DNA of 50,303 nt from Clostridia bacterium (GTDB taxonomy: Bacteria > Bacillota > Clostridia > Oscillospirales > Acutalibacteraceae): assembly GCA_017480115.1 (NCBI GenBank), contig JAFVBH010000002.1, forward strand, positions 1-50,303. Direction: 5' to 3'. Of this stretch, positions 32,250-40,930 are shown one piece after another. The notes beneath the pieces are model-generated. The model did no database searches. It saw only the letters and a list, made by a program, of their open reading frames with translations, and had not been told where the DNA came from. The position numbers were made by a program, and so were the translations under genes. Every line of letters begins with the position of its first letter. The first letter of the stretch is position 1.

Positions 32250-33494
32250 ATGTTCACAGAAAGGGCTATTTTGCACAGCGATCTGAATTGTTTTTATGCA
32301 TCCGTAGAAATGATGCTTGATCCTTCGTTAAGAGGAAAAGCCATTGCTGTATGCGGAGCCACCGAAGAGCGGCACGGAATTGTACTTGCAAAATCCGACT
32401 TAGCAAAAAAAGCCGGTGTTAAAACAGGCATGGTAAATTGGGAGGCACAACGACTCTGCAAAGATTTAATTCTTGTCCCCCCTCAATATGATCAGTACTT
32501 AAAATATTCAAAACTGGTCAGAGCAATTTATCAAAGGTACACCGATCAAGTTGAACCCTATGGGATGGACGAATGTTGGCTTGATGTTACCGGGAGCAGA
32601 AAATGCTGTGGCTCGGCGATGGAAATTGCAGAGAAGATCCGCCGTTCCGTAAAAGAAGAGTTAGGGCTGACGGTTAGTATCGGAGTATCTTTTAATAAGA
32701 TATTTGCAAAGTTAGGATCGGATTTGAAAAAGCCGGACGCTATAACCGAAATTTCCGTTGAAAATTTCAAAGACAAGGTTTGGCCTTTACATTGTTCGGA
32801 TTTACTATATTGCGGTCCGGCTACGACAAAAAAATTGGAAAGCCGTGGCATTCATACCATTGGCGATATCGCGGAAACAAACCCGGAGTATTTGAAAAGT
32901 TTTTTAGGTGTTAATGGATATGCCCTATGGACATACGCAAGCGGGAATGACCAATCCCGCGTTATGCACAAAGATTTTGAGTCCCCTATAAAATCGGTTG
33001 GTCACGGCATCACTTGTATGGCTGATCTTGAAAACAATGAAGAGGTTTATCGGGTAATGTTGGAACTTTCACAGGATGTCGGGCACAGGCTTCGGGTTCA
33101 TGAATTGTCGGCAACAGGAGTGCAGATTTATGTTCGGGGGGATGATTTGTTTGGTTCTCAGTTTCAATGTAAACTGCCCGCGAAAACGCAGCTCCCTTCT
33201 GAAATTGCAAATGCCGGATTCGATATTTTTAGACAAAGGTATCCCTGGGGAACGAAGGTTCGCGCGGTTTGTGTACGGGCTATCGGGTTGGTTCCGAAAA
33301 ATGAAAATGAGCAACTTTCCCTTTTTGATAATACCCTGCGACGTCAGAAGAAAGAAAAATTGCAAGACGCAATTGAGGCTTTGCGTGGACGTTTCGGGAA
33401 AGCGGCAATCACTTATGCAACCCTCTTGAATGATCTTAAAATGCCGGTCGACGGCAGAGATAAAGTCAGGATGCCTGGGATGATGTATCAATAA
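32250..33494 (+). CDS. Y-family (DinB/UmuC) DNA polymerase
   Basis: A 414-residue translesion polymerase. The palm motif HSDLNCFYASVEM starts near residue 9, YGMDECWLDVTGS near 100 holds catalytic acidic residues, and SIGVSFNKIFAKLGSDLKKP near 140 is the typical family segment. A helix-hairpin-helix thumb (GPATTKKLESRGIHTIGDI) and a little-finger domain follow. QLSLF near residue 351 is a beta-clamp-binding motif. The ATG at 32250 follows GGAAGGA; the frame opens 18 bp earlier. Its repressor-type control by the neighbouring XRE/ImmA pair suggests damage-induced expression. Confidence 0.94.
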   Translation: MFTERAILHSDLNCFYASVEMMLDPSLRGKAIAVCGATEERHGIVLAKSDLAKKAGVKTGMVNWEAQRLCKDLILVPPQYDQYLKYSKLVRAIYQRYTDQVEPYGMDECWLDVTGSRKCCGSAMEIAEKIRRSVKEELGLTVSIGVSFNKIFAKLGSDLKKPDAITEISVENFKDKVWPLHCSDLLYCGPATTKKLESRGIHTIGDIAETNPEYLKSFLGVNGYALWTYASGNDQSRVMHKDFESPIKSVGHGITCMADLENNEEVYRVMLELSQDVGHRLRVHELSATGVQIYVRGDDLFGSQFQCKLPAKTQLPSEIANAGFDIFRQRYPWGTKVRAVCVRAIGLVPKNENEQLSLFDNTLRRQKKEKLQDAIEALRGRFGKAAITYATLLNDLKMPVDGRDKVRMPGMMYQ

Positions 33495-33534
33495 GGCGAC
33501 TCTGTTATCAATAAATAATTTCCTCTGACGATTG

Positions 33535-33564
33535 TTGACGTGCATACGCCCTGTGGTGTATTAT
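33535..33564 (+). promoter_or_regulatory. Promoter upstream of the 361-aa protein
   Basis: TTGACG (33535-33540) and TATTAT (33559-33564) are 18 bases apart, 70 bp before the start codon at 33635. Confidence 0.55.
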
Positions 33565-33634
33565 TCTGTTAGCAAATAGAAATTTTAAAATTGAAATTTG
33601 ATAACAATATTTATGAAAGGTCGGAAATGGCAAA

Positions 33635-34720
33635 ATGATAACAGAGAAAAAACAGGGTACTGAATGTAAGGAAAAGATCACGGAAAGTGAGTATGAATTC
33701 GGAATAATCATTGAATATGATGGGAAGAAAAATACTTTGTTTTATGAAAATACTTATAAAAATTATCCTATCGGGGGTATTTTATGCGAATGTATGCGAG
33801 TTCGCCCCACAACGGTAAGGGACGCCATTCGCGACTTGGGAGATATAAGGATAGGAGCTACCGATGAAAATATCGTCAACACCGCTTTCGCTCTCAGTAA
33901 ACATTTTTATGAAGTTTATCCCCCTGCTGCGGCTACAATGCTTGCAATGCAATTTTATGAGGGCATCGGTGAATGGGGTCGGGCCAGGAAAGAAAACCGA
34001 CTTGACGAGTATATAGGACTTTTCCAAACCGAAATCGGTGGTGATGTATTTAAATTCATTTTTGAGGATACCCCGTATGACAACGTTGGAGATAGTACAG
34101 TTGAACAGGTTATGCTCTCCATTTACCTTGATTTCGCTCGGTGCTTTGTAAATTCAAAATATATTTTCATGAAACTTTTTGAATTTGAAGAAACAAAACA
34201 GGAACCGGAAGAAGGGTTCGTTGCAAAATTTTTCAATTTTTATGGTAATGAAGTACCATTCCAGCATATTGATTACCGGCTTGCGTTAATAGATGGACGG
34301 TTTGCTTCCATCTTCACAATTCATTCGATACTTTCATTGCTGATGTTTGAATTTGCTCATATTCTTGATACAGACGCCCCTATCGTTCGCTGCAAAAATT
34401 GTGGGGAAATGTTTGCACAAGAAGGGCGTAGTGACACAGTTTATTGTAGCTATCCGTCACCCCAAAAGCCTGAAAAAACTTGTGGCGAAATTGGTGCTCA
34501 GATTGCAAGAGCAAATAAAGAGAAAACGGATATTGTTACCCGCGAATACCGCAAAGTATATATGCGATACCAAATGAAATCAAAAAGGCACCCTGAAAAT
34601 ACAGAGCTGATAGATACTTTTTATGCTCTGTCCGATGGGATGCGGGAATGGCGTAAGAGACTTAAGGAAGGGTCCGGTTCTACAGATCAATTTTTCGAGT
34701 GGTTACATGATTTTGAATAA
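33635..34720 (+). CDS. Zinc-ribbon protein, DUF6076-like
   Basis: A 361-residue protein that I recognise only loosely. The N-terminal two thirds are mainly helical and acidic. Near residue 250 the pattern CKNCGEMFAQEG, then CSYPSP and TCGE, gives Cys-x2-Cys and two further cysteines, a probable zinc ribbon. The C-terminal third is very basic and helical (ANKEKTDIVTREYRKVYMRYQMKSKRH). The layout recalls DUF6076 proteins common in clostridial mobile elements, with possible nucleic-acid binding. The ribosome site is poor. The 63-residue gene follows in the same unit. Confidence 0.7.
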   Translation: MITEKKQGTECKEKITESEYEFGIIIEYDGKKNTLFYENTYKNYPIGGILCECMRVRPTTVRDAIRDLGDIRIGATDENIVNTAFALSKHFYEVYPPAAATMLAMQFYEGIGEWGRARKENRLDEYIGLFQTEIGGDVFKFIFEDTPYDNVGDSTVEQVMLSIYLDFARCFVNSKYIFMKLFEFEETKQEPEEGFVAKFFNFYGNEVPFQHIDYRLALIDGRFASIFTIHSILSLLMFEFAHILDTDAPIVRCKNCGEMFAQEGRSDTVYCSYPSPQKPEKTCGEIGAQIARANKEKTDIVTREYRKVYMRYQMKSKRHPENTELIDTFYALSDGMREWRKRLKEGSGSTDQFFEWLHDFE

Positions 34721-34734
34721 TAGGAGGCAGATAA

Positions 34735-34926
34735 ATGCAAAATACTTCTCCCCAAAAAAAGGGGAACGCAACATACACTCCCGATGATGCAGAGCGAATT
34801 ACAGAAACAGATGCGCGAGTCATCAAGAAGATAAAACGCATTCTCGCCAAAGGGAATAACGCCGAAGTAAAAATGAAAAAAGACGGTACGCTTACTGTTT
34901 ATGAAGTAAAAAAGAGCATCGTCTGA
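34735..34926 (+). CDS. Small basic hypothetical protein
   Basis: A 63-residue, lysine-rich protein. Helix-forming residues 16-40 (DAERITETDARVIKKIKRIL) precede a short strand pair (AEVKMKKDGTLTVYEVKK). GGAGG lies nine bases before the ATG. It follows the zinc-ribbon gene by 14 bp and is followed by a strong terminator, so both form one transcription unit. Not recognised; nucleic-acid binding would fit the charge. Confidence 0.7.
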   Translation: MQNTSPQKKGNATYTPDDAERITETDARVIKKIKRILAKGNNAEVKMKKDGTLTVYEVKKSIV

Positions 34927-34975
34927 ATTAATTAAATATTACCTTCGTTAAAATGGTAACGGAGATGAGCCAATC

Positions 34976-35034
34976 GGGGCTAAACATTTCAAGCGTGAAC
35001 ACATCACGCCAAAATGTTTAGCCCCTTTTCTTTT
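34976..35034 (+). terminator. Strong nested terminator
   Basis: GGGGCTAAACATTT (34976-34989) pairs perfectly over 14 bp with AAATGTTTAGCCCC (35012-35025). The loop holds a second stem, GCGTG/CACGC. TTTTCTTTTTTT follows. Confidence 0.93.
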
Positions 35035-35415
35035 TTTCTCTAAAAAATGAAATTTTGATTGATTATATTTTACAACTTTAGTTTTGAATTATTTCATGAT
35101 ATCGGTCATCTTCCTTTTTGTACGGCAAGTTAACTTAATAGTATATGCATATATTGTGCGTTTTATTCACCAAACCGACAAAAACAGCAACAAAACAAGA
35201 AAAAACGTAAGAAGTCACGTTTTCCTATATATTTCAACATTTTTTAATCGTGGCAAAACTATACAATTAGACAGTATTCTCATTCGATGTCTGTTATTAT
35301 CGAATAAAGTAACTGGACAGGCATAATATAAAATATAAAGGATAAATTTGGTAACTTGCCTTCGGGTTTAGTTATATAAAAAATTAAATCTCAAAGTCTT
35401 GAGTGGCCATTAGAG
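35035..35415. other. AT-rich gene-free stretch
   Basis: Some 380 bp of strongly AT-rich sequence between a terminator and the structured leader. A frame of 80 codons (35084-35326) has no ribosome site, and its composition is hydrophobic then basic in a way usual for AT-rich spacer, so it is not called. The stretch should hold the promoter of the phage early operon, but no convincing -35/-10 pair stood out. Confidence 0.5.
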
Positions 35416-35559
35416 ACGGCGGGATCATATACATAGCAATTCGGATTTACATTCCGAAAAAAAGTATATGCTCCCACCGTGAATTGGTGTGCGCTCATGG
35501 CATCTTCTCGCGGTTGGTGAACATATCACCGACCGTTTTTGTATATGTGATCCTGCCGT
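35416..35559 (+). ncRNA. Candidate cloverleaf-like leader RNA
   Basis: An 18-bp closing stem with a 2-nt bulge joins ACGGCGGGATCATATACA (35416-35433) to the complementary 35540-35559. Inside are three hairpins: TTCGG/CCGAA (35440-35458); CACC/GGTG (35475-35489), extended by ATGC/GCAT; and a 10-bp stem CGGTTGGTGA/TCACCGACCG with loop ACATA (35511-35535). TCCGC-ccaa-GCGGA follows directly before the ribosome site of the next gene. The whole is a 144-nt multi-branched element at the head of the phage operon. The fold was made by eye; function is unknown. Confidence 0.6.
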
Positions 35560-35591
35560 TTCTGATCCGCCCAAGCGGAAAGGAACGCACC

Positions 35592-35990
35592 ATGATCATC
35601 AACTACACCTTTGCAGACGGAATCTCCTCCGAAATTGAAGTGACCGAAGAAGTCGGCACCTGCATCATTGACACGGACAAGCAGGAACGCAACGGGGACC
35701 GCAAGGAACGCCGCCATTGCTGGTCTTTGGACGCCATTGTTTACGAGGGCAGCGAATACGGAAGATGCGATGAGTACGACGACGGCAGCCCCTCCGAACT
35801 GCAGCTTTGTATCCGTGCGGCGTTTGCTGAAATGACCGAACCCCAAAAACGGCGGCTTCTGCAATCTGCCCAGGGCTTGACCTGCCGTGAAATCGGAGAG
35901 CAGGAAGGCGTCAGTTTTCGCGCCGTCGCCTATTCCATTGAAGGCGCGAAAAAAATTCTGATGCGGCATTGCAAAAAATTTCTCCACTGA
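35592..35990 (+). CDS. Phage sigma-like helix-turn-helix protein
   Basis: A 132-residue protein. The C-terminal half (AEMTEPQKRRLLQSAQGLTCREIGEQEGVSFRAVAYSIEGAKKIL) has the form of sigma-70 region 4, a helix-turn-helix that contacts -35 DNA. The N-terminal half is acidic with strands (YTFADGISSEIEVTEEVG). AAAGGA lies seven bases before the ATG at 35592. Such short sigma-like proteins head phage and ICE early operons and switch on transcription. It is the first gene after the structured leader. Confidence 0.8.
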   Translation: MIINYTFADGISSEIEVTEEVGTCIIDTDKQERNGDRKERRHCWSLDAIVYEGSEYGRCDEYDDGSPSELQLCIRAAFAEMTEPQKRRLLQSAQGLTCREIGEQEGVSFRAVAYSIEGAKKILMRHCKKFLH

Positions 35991-36000
35991 CTTCACAAAC

Positions 36001-36060
36001 CGCCTTCCTTTTGACCGTATGTTGAAGAGCAAACGAAATCCCTCTTCAGAAAGGAAGGCG
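36001..36060 (+). promoter_or_regulatory. Hairpin covering a ribosome site
   Basis: CGCCTTCCTTT (36001-36011) is fully complementary to AAAGGAAGGCG (36050-36060), with an inner TGAAGAG/CTCTTCA stem. The right arm includes AAGGAAGG, the ribosome site of the gene starting at 36068. There is no T-tract, so it looks like a translation switch and not a terminator. Confidence 0.7.
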
Positions 36061-36067
36061 TCAGCAA

Positions 36068-36268
36068 ATGAAACACAGTGTACAAATCCGTGTTTCAAAA
36101 AAGCCCGTGAACGAAGGCGTGATGAGCTGCCGGCAGATTACCGTTCGCGAAAAACTGTTACGGTTTTTGCTCGGCGACAAGGCGAAGCTCACGGTTCTTG
36201 TTCCCGGAGACAGCGTTCAAACGCTGTGCATCAACGAAGTGGAGGACGGGGGTGTGAAATATGCGTAA
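36068..36268 (+). CDS. Small phage protein
   Basis: A 66-residue basic protein (MKHSVQIRVSKKP, SCRQITVREKLLRFLLGDKAKLTVLVPGD, LCINEV). I do not recognise a named family; short proteins with the REKLLRFLLG segment are common in clostridial prophages just after the early regulator. Its ribosome site lies in the right arm of a long hairpin. It overlaps the next gene by 8 bp. Confidence 0.7.
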   Translation: MKHSVQIRVSKKPVNEGVMSCRQITVREKLLRFLLGDKAKLTVLVPGDSVQTLCINEVEDGGVKYA

Positions 36269-36587
36269 CGGCGATCTCATCCTGGAAGTTGCGAAAAATA
36301 TGCATACTCTGGCGGATAGCCTGATCGCCGCCGTGAACGCATCAAAAAAGCCCCCTGATCCTCCTGCGGAGACTCCGGTCGAGGCAACTACCCCCACGCG
36401 TCCGGCAAAGCAATACACAAAAGAGGAAGCACGCGATATTTTGATTGCTGTACGGGCGAAGGGCTTTAACAATCAGATCCGGGAGATCATCCGCAAACAC
36501 GGGTATGAGAAATTTACCGAGGTGAAAGCGGAGGATTACCCGGCAATCATCAAAGAAGCGGAGGCGCTTGTCAATGCCACCGAATAA
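36261..36587 (+). CDS. Small phage protein with proline-rich linker
   Basis: A 108-residue protein. An N-terminal helix (NGDLILEVAKNMHTLADSLIAAVNAS) is followed by a proline/threonine linker (KPPDPPAETPVEATTPTRPAK) and a C-terminal helical domain (TKEEARDILIAVRAKGFNNQIREIIRKHGYEKFTEV), a layout known from small phage replication-region proteins. Function unknown. It overlaps the downstream DUF2800 gene by 14 bp. Confidence 0.72.
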   Translation: MRNGDLILEVAKNMHTLADSLIAAVNASKKPPDPPAETPVEATTPTRPAKQYTKEEARDILIAVRAKGFNNQIREIIRKHGYEKFTEVKAEDYPAIIKEAEALVNATE

Positions 36588-37716
36588 ACACGCGGTTTTA
36601 TCCGCTTCTTCCTCCCACCGATGGCTCAATTGCAATCCCTCCGCAAGACTCGAACAGGAGTTTGAGGATCACGAGACGGAGGCTGCCGCGGAAGGCACCG
36701 CCGCACACGCGCTCTGCGAACATAAATTACGGAAAGCCCTGAAAATGCGTTCAAGAAAGCCGATCAGTCAGTATGATTCCGATGAAATGGACGCATATAC
36801 AGACGGTTATGTGGAATTCGTAATGGAATCGCTTGCGCAGGCAAAACAGTTTTGCGCCGATCCGCAAATTCTGATCGAACAGCGGCTTGACTTTTCCTGT
36901 TATGTGCCGGATGGGTTCGGCACCGGGGATTGCCTGATCGTTGCGGACAAACGGCTGCACATCATCGACTTCAAGTATGGCCTCGGCGTTCTGGTTGACG
37001 CTTACGAAAATCCGCAGATGATGCTGTATGCGCTCGGCGCTCTCCGTCTTTTTGACTGGCTTTACGACATTGAAGAAGTCACGATGACGATCTATCAGCC
37101 GCGACGCGAAAATGTCAGTACCTGGACGATGTCCGTTTCCGATTTACTCTCGTGGGCGGAGAATACCTTGAAACCCAAAGCCGAACTTGCATTTCACGGT
37201 GAGGGCGAATACTGCCCCGGTTCCTGGTGCCAGTTCTGTAAAGCCGCCGTGAAATGCAGGGCAAGAGCAGAACAGAATCTTCAGCTTGCCAGATTCGAGT
37301 TCGCCAAGTCCCCGCTTCTTTCCGATGTGGAGATCAGCGACATACTCGGCAAACTTGACGATCTGACCCGATGGGCAAACGAGATCGTCGCCTATGCGCA
37401 GGATGCCGCGATCAACCACGGCAAAGAGTGGTACGGGTTCAAACTGGTGGAAAGCCGCACAAATCGCAGGTACACCGATGAAGAGGCTGTCGCGGCCGCC
37501 GCCAAAGCTGCCGGTTACCGCGATATCTACAAACAATCCCTGATCTCCATTACCGAGATGGAAAAGCTCATGGGTAAAAAGACCTTTGCAGATATTCTCG
37601 GCGGGTATGTAACCAAACCCCAGGGAAAACCGACGCTTGTCCCCGCGTCCGACAAACGTCCTGCCATTACCGTAAGCGGCGCGAAAAATGACTTTACTGA
37701 ATTCAAAGGAGAATAA
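36574..37716 (+). CDS. DUF2800 (PD-(D/E)xK) phage protein
   Basis: A 380-residue protein of the DUF2800 family, a RecB/Cas4-like nuclease fold found in phage replication modules. It starts with the family segment LSASSSHRWLNCNPSARLE, then AAEGTAAHALCE near residue 45. The core has GTGDCLIVADKRLHIIDFKYG near 115, with the Asp and Asp-Phe-Lys typical of the nuclease centre. CPGSWCQFCKAAVKCRARAE near 213 gives the C-terminal cysteine cluster. The ATG at 36574 is nine bases after GGAGG. It probably works with the DUF2815 protein that follows, in recombination or replication. Confidence 0.88.
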   Translation: MPPNKHAVLSASSSHRWLNCNPSARLEQEFEDHETEAAAEGTAAHALCEHKLRKALKMRSRKPISQYDSDEMDAYTDGYVEFVMESLAQAKQFCADPQILIEQRLDFSCYVPDGFGTGDCLIVADKRLHIIDFKYGLGVLVDAYENPQMMLYALGALRLFDWLYDIEEVTMTIYQPRRENVSTWTMSVSDLLSWAENTLKPKAELAFHGEGEYCPGSWCQFCKAAVKCRARAEQNLQLARFEFAKSPLLSDVEISDILGKLDDLTRWANEIVAYAQDAAINHGKEWYGFKLVESRTNRRYTDEEAVAAAAKAAGYRDIYKQSLISITEMEKLMGKKTFADILGGYVTKPQGKPTLVPASDKRPAITVSGAKNDFTEFKGE

Positions 37717-37722
37717 AGAAAC

Positions 37723-38271
37723 ATGGCAAATCAGACTAACACGACAAAAGTAGTAACCGGAAAGGTCCGTCTTTCCTATGCAAACGTATGGGAACCCGCT
37801 TCGATTAACGGCGGCACTCCCAAATACAGCGTTTCCCTCATTATCCCGAAGACCGATACCAAAACCATCGATCTGATCAACGCTGCGGTTGACAACGCGA
37901 TCAAGCAGGGCGCAGCGAAGTTCGGCGGTAAGATTCCCAACCGGGCAGCGTTGAAACTTCCCCTGCGCGACGGTGATACCGAACGCGACGATGAGGCGTA
38001 CAAGGGAGCGTATTTCGTGAATGCGAATTCGACGACCGCCCCTCAGATCGTGGATACCGCCGTTCAGCCGATTCTGGACCGCAACGAAGTGTACTCCGGC
38101 TGCTATGCCCGCGTTTCCATCAATTTCTACGCATTCAACTCCAATGGCAATCGCGGTATTGCCTGCGGACTCGGTAACATTCAGAAAATTTCGGACGGCG
38201 AGGCACTCGGTGGCAAGTCAACGGCGGCTGAAGACTTCGCAACCGACATGGACGACGACTTCCTGTCCTGA
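37723..38271 (+). CDS. DUF2815 phage ssDNA-binding protein
   Basis: A 182-residue DUF2815 protein. The OB-fold-like core includes KVRLSYANVWEP, PKYSVSLIIPKTDTKT, KGAYFVNANS and YSGCYARVSINFYAFNSNGNRGIACGL. The C-terminus is acidic and ends MDDDFLS, the tail form typical of ssDNA-binding proteins that recruit partners. It always follows DUF2800 in this type of phage module and lies 6 bp after it here. Confidence 0.9.
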   Translation: MANQTNTTKVVTGKVRLSYANVWEPASINGGTPKYSVSLIIPKTDTKTIDLINAAVDNAIKQGAAKFGGKIPNRAALKLPLRDGDTERDDEAYKGAYFVNANSTTAPQIVDTAVQPILDRNEVYSGCYARVSINFYAFNSNGNRGIACGLGNIQKISDGEALGGKSTAAEDFATDMDDDFLS

Positions 38272-38330
38272 TTGTGATATTCCGGGCGGCGGTTCCGGCT
38301 GCCGCCCATATCGCACAGAAAGGGGACGTT

Positions 38331-40271
38331 ATGAAAACACTATCTATCGATATAGAAACCTTCTCATCTGTCAATCTGCAAAAGGCCGGCGTTTATCGTT
38401 ATTCGGAAGCGTCGGATTTTGAGGTTCTGCTGTTCGGCTATTCCGTGGACGGCGGTCCGGTTCAGGTGGTTGATTTTACTGCTGGGGAGAAACTGCCGCA
38501 ATCGGTATTGTCCGCGCTTCAGGACCCCGCTGTTTTGAAATGGGCGTATAACGCGCAGTTTGAACGCGTCTGTCTCTCCCGCTTTTTGCGATTGCCGGAG
38601 GGAGAATATCTCGACCCCGCGTCCTGGCGTTGCACAATGGTTTGGGCGGCGACGCTCGGTTTGCCTTTGTCGCTCGAAAACGTCGGCGCGGTTCTGGGGC
38701 TTGAAAAACAGAAACTCAAAGAGGGAAAAGACCTGATACGGTATTTCTGCACTTTATCTGCTGCGCGGGACGGCACACCGCTCCGCCATCTTCCTGCCGA
38801 CGCGCCGGATCGGTGGTCGCGCTTTAAGGCATACAACCTCCGGGACGTGGAAACGGAAATGGCGATTCAGGCAAAACTCGCAAAGTTCCCCGTCAGCGAG
38901 AGCGAATGGATCAACTACCGCCTCGATCAGGAGATCAACGACCGGGGTATCATGATCGACCGCCTGTTTGTCCGGCAGGCAATCCGCTGCGACGAACAGT
39001 TCAAATCCACACATTTGGAAATGGCAAAAGAGGTAACGGGGCTTGATAACCCCAATTCCCCCGCGCAACTCAAAGCATGGCTGTCCGAAAAAGGCATACG
39101 GGTAGAATCGCTGTCCAAAACTGCCGTGATCGAATTGCTTGAGCAGGCGGACGGTGAAATTGAACTTGCGCTGTCTTTGCGGCAGGAGCTGGCAAAGAGC
39201 AGCGTCAAAAAATACACGGCGATGGAAACAGTTGTCGGTGTAAAGAGCCGCGCACGGGGGCTGATTCAGTTTTACGGCGCGAACCGAACCGGAAGATACG
39301 CGGGACGGCTCGTCCAGGTGCAGAATCTTCCGCAGAATCATCTGCCCGATTTGGAGGTTGCGCGGACGCTCGTCCGCGACGGAGATTTCTCCGGGCTTGA
39401 ATATTTCTTCGACTCGGTTCCCTTAACGCTGTCCGAACTGATCCGTACCGCTTTTGTCCCGAAACCGGGCTGTCGGTTCTTTGTCGCGGATTTTTCCGCC
39501 ATTGAAGCCAGAGTCCTCGCATGGATGGCGGGGGAAGAATGGCGGCAGAAGGTTTTTGCGGACGGCGGAGACATCTATTGCGCTTCTGCTTCTCAGATGT
39601 TCCATGTCCCCGTGGAGAAACACGGCGTGAACGGGCATCTGCGGCAGAAAGGCAAGATCGCGGAACTCGCGCTCGGCTACGGAGGCTCGGTTGGGGCGCT
39701 GAAAGCCATGGGCGCGCTCAATTACGGTGTTGCGGAGGATGAACTGAAAACCCTTGTAGACGCTTGGAGGAAAGCCAACCCCCGCATCGTCAGGTTTTGG
39801 TGGGACGTTGATAAAGCAGCCTCCACCTGTGTCCGGGAGCATACAACTGCCGAGGCGCACGGAATTCGTTTTGTCTATCAAAGCGGCATGATGTTTGTGA
39901 CGCTGCCGTCCGGCAGACGGCTCGTTTATGTAAAGCCGAAAATGGGGACCAACCGTTACGGAAACGAGTCCGTCACCTATGAAGGCGTCGGAGAGCAGAA
40001 AAAATGGCTTCGGCTGGAAAGCTATGGCCCCAAGTTCGTGGAAAATATTGTCCAGGGAACGGCACGGGATATTCTTGCAGAAGCGATGCTCCGTCTGAAC
40101 GCCCATGGGTACAAGATCGTCATGCACGTTCACGATGAAGCCGTGATTGAAGCCCCCTCTGACACGAGCATTGCGGAGATTTGCGCGGTGATGGGCGAGG
40201 CTCCCTCCTGGGCGGGCGGTCTGCTTTTACGCGCGGACGGTTATGTCTGCGATTTTTATATGAAAGATTAG
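38331..40271 (+). CDS. Phage family A DNA polymerase
   Basis: A 646-residue replicative polymerase. The 3'-5' exonuclease domain keeps its motifs: DIET near residue 7, WAYNAQFERV near 75, and YNLRDVE near 170. The polymerase domain has motif A DFSAIEARVLAW near 387, the O-helix region KGKIAELALGYGG near 445, and motif C HVHDEAV near 602. There is no 5' nuclease domain, as usual for phage PolA. The ATG at 38331 follows AAAGGGGA; the frame opens at 38274 without similarity. Confidence 0.94.
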   Translation: MKTLSIDIETFSSVNLQKAGVYRYSEASDFEVLLFGYSVDGGPVQVVDFTAGEKLPQSVLSALQDPAVLKWAYNAQFERVCLSRFLRLPEGEYLDPASWRCTMVWAATLGLPLSLENVGAVLGLEKQKLKEGKDLIRYFCTLSAARDGTPLRHLPADAPDRWSRFKAYNLRDVETEMAIQAKLAKFPVSESEWINYRLDQEINDRGIMIDRLFVRQAIRCDEQFKSTHLEMAKEVTGLDNPNSPAQLKAWLSEKGIRVESLSKTAVIELLEQADGEIELALSLRQELAKSSVKKYTAMETVVGVKSRARGLIQFYGANRTGRYAGRLVQVQNLPQNHLPDLEVARTLVRDGDFSGLEYFFDSVPLTLSELIRTAFVPKPGCRFFVADFSAIEARVLAWMAGEEWRQKVFADGGDIYCASASQMFHVPVEKHGVNGHLRQKGKIAELALGYGGSVGALKAMGALNYGVAEDELKTLVDAWRKANPRIVRFWWDVDKAASTCVREHTTAEAHGIRFVYQSGMMFVTLPSGRRLVYVKPKMGTNRYGNESVTYEGVGEQKKWLRLESYGPKFVENIVQGTARDILAEAMLRLNAHGYKIVMHVHDEAVIEAPSDTSIAEICAVMGEAPSWAGGLLLRADGYVCDFYMKD

Positions 40272-40281
40272 GAGAAAGAAT

Positions 40282-40524
40282 ATGATCACAAGAGAATTTT
40301 TGCCCTGCAATCAAATGCCGGGATGCGGCGCGAACCACAATGGATTGTGCGTTGCACTCGACGATATGAAGTTCAAAACGGGCGTCTGCCCCTTTTACAA
40401 ATCGACGGAGCAATGCCGCAGAGAACACAATGAAAACTACGACCGTCTGGTATCCCTTGACCGGCGCGATCTGATCGAAAAATACAACTTGAGGAGAACC
40501 CCCGATGTCGGTGAACAAGTTTAA
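40282..40524 (+). CDS. Small cysteine-rich phage protein
   Basis: An 80-residue protein with six cysteines (LPCNQMPGCGANHNGLCVALD, GVCPFYKSTEQCRREH). The spacing suggests a small zinc or disulfide fold. AGGAG precedes the ATG, and it overlaps the next gene by 20 bp. Not recognised; it is common in this position of clostridial phage replication modules. Confidence 0.75.
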   Translation: MITREFLPCNQMPGCGANHNGLCVALDDMKFKTGVCPFYKSTEQCRREHNENYDRLVSLDRRDLIEKYNLRRTPDVGEQV

Positions 40525-40930
40525 CGCGGAAGGCTACTATGACCCCACAGCATATGAGGCGCTTACGCTGATAGAAAAAGCGGCGAAAAAGAAAAGAGTG
40601 TTCCGACCCTTTGTGTATATCTGTTCCCCTCTCGCGGGAAATGTCCGGGAAAATCAGGAGAACGCCAGACGGTATTGCAGGTTTGCGGTCGACCGTGGCA
40701 GCATCCCGATTGCGCCCCATATCTATTTCACACAGTTTATGCGCGATGATAACCCGGAGGAACGCAACCTCGCCATGTTTATGGGGATGATTCTTCTCAC
40801 CAAATGCGCCGAGGTCTGGGTTTTCGGTGATGTGATCTCCGCTGGAATGCGGCAGGAAATTGAAAAGGCGCGGAGGAAAAATATCCCGATCCGCTGCTTT
40901 TCTTCACAGCTTGAGGAGGTAAAGACATGA
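40505..40930 (+). CDS. DUF4406-type nucleoside deoxyribosyltransferase-like protein
   Basis: A 141-residue protein with the DUF4406 pattern: PFVYICSPLAGNVRENQENARRYC near residue 33, IPIAPHIYFTQFM near 70, and the acidic segment CAEVWVFGDVISAGMRQEIEKA near 102. The fold is shared with nucleoside 2-deoxyribosyltransferases and SLOG proteins, so it may act on or bind nucleotides. GAGGAG lies upstream. Its stop overlaps the VapE start (ATGA). Confidence 0.85.
   Translation: MSVNKFNAEGYYDPTAYEALTLIEKAAKKKRVFRPFVYICSPLAGNVRENQENARRYCRFAVDRGSIPIAPHIYFTQFMRDDNPEERNLAMFMGMILLTKCAEVWVFGDVISAGMRQEIEKARRKNIPIRCFSSQLEEVKT

Noticed and set aside
35084..35326. 80-codon open frame
   Set aside because: It lies in very AT-rich spacer without a ribosome site and its translation has no recognisable domain.
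38274..38330. N-terminal extension of the phage DNA polymerase
   Set aside because: The exonuclease motif begins directly after the ATG at 38331, which has a ribosome site; the extension has none and no similarity.
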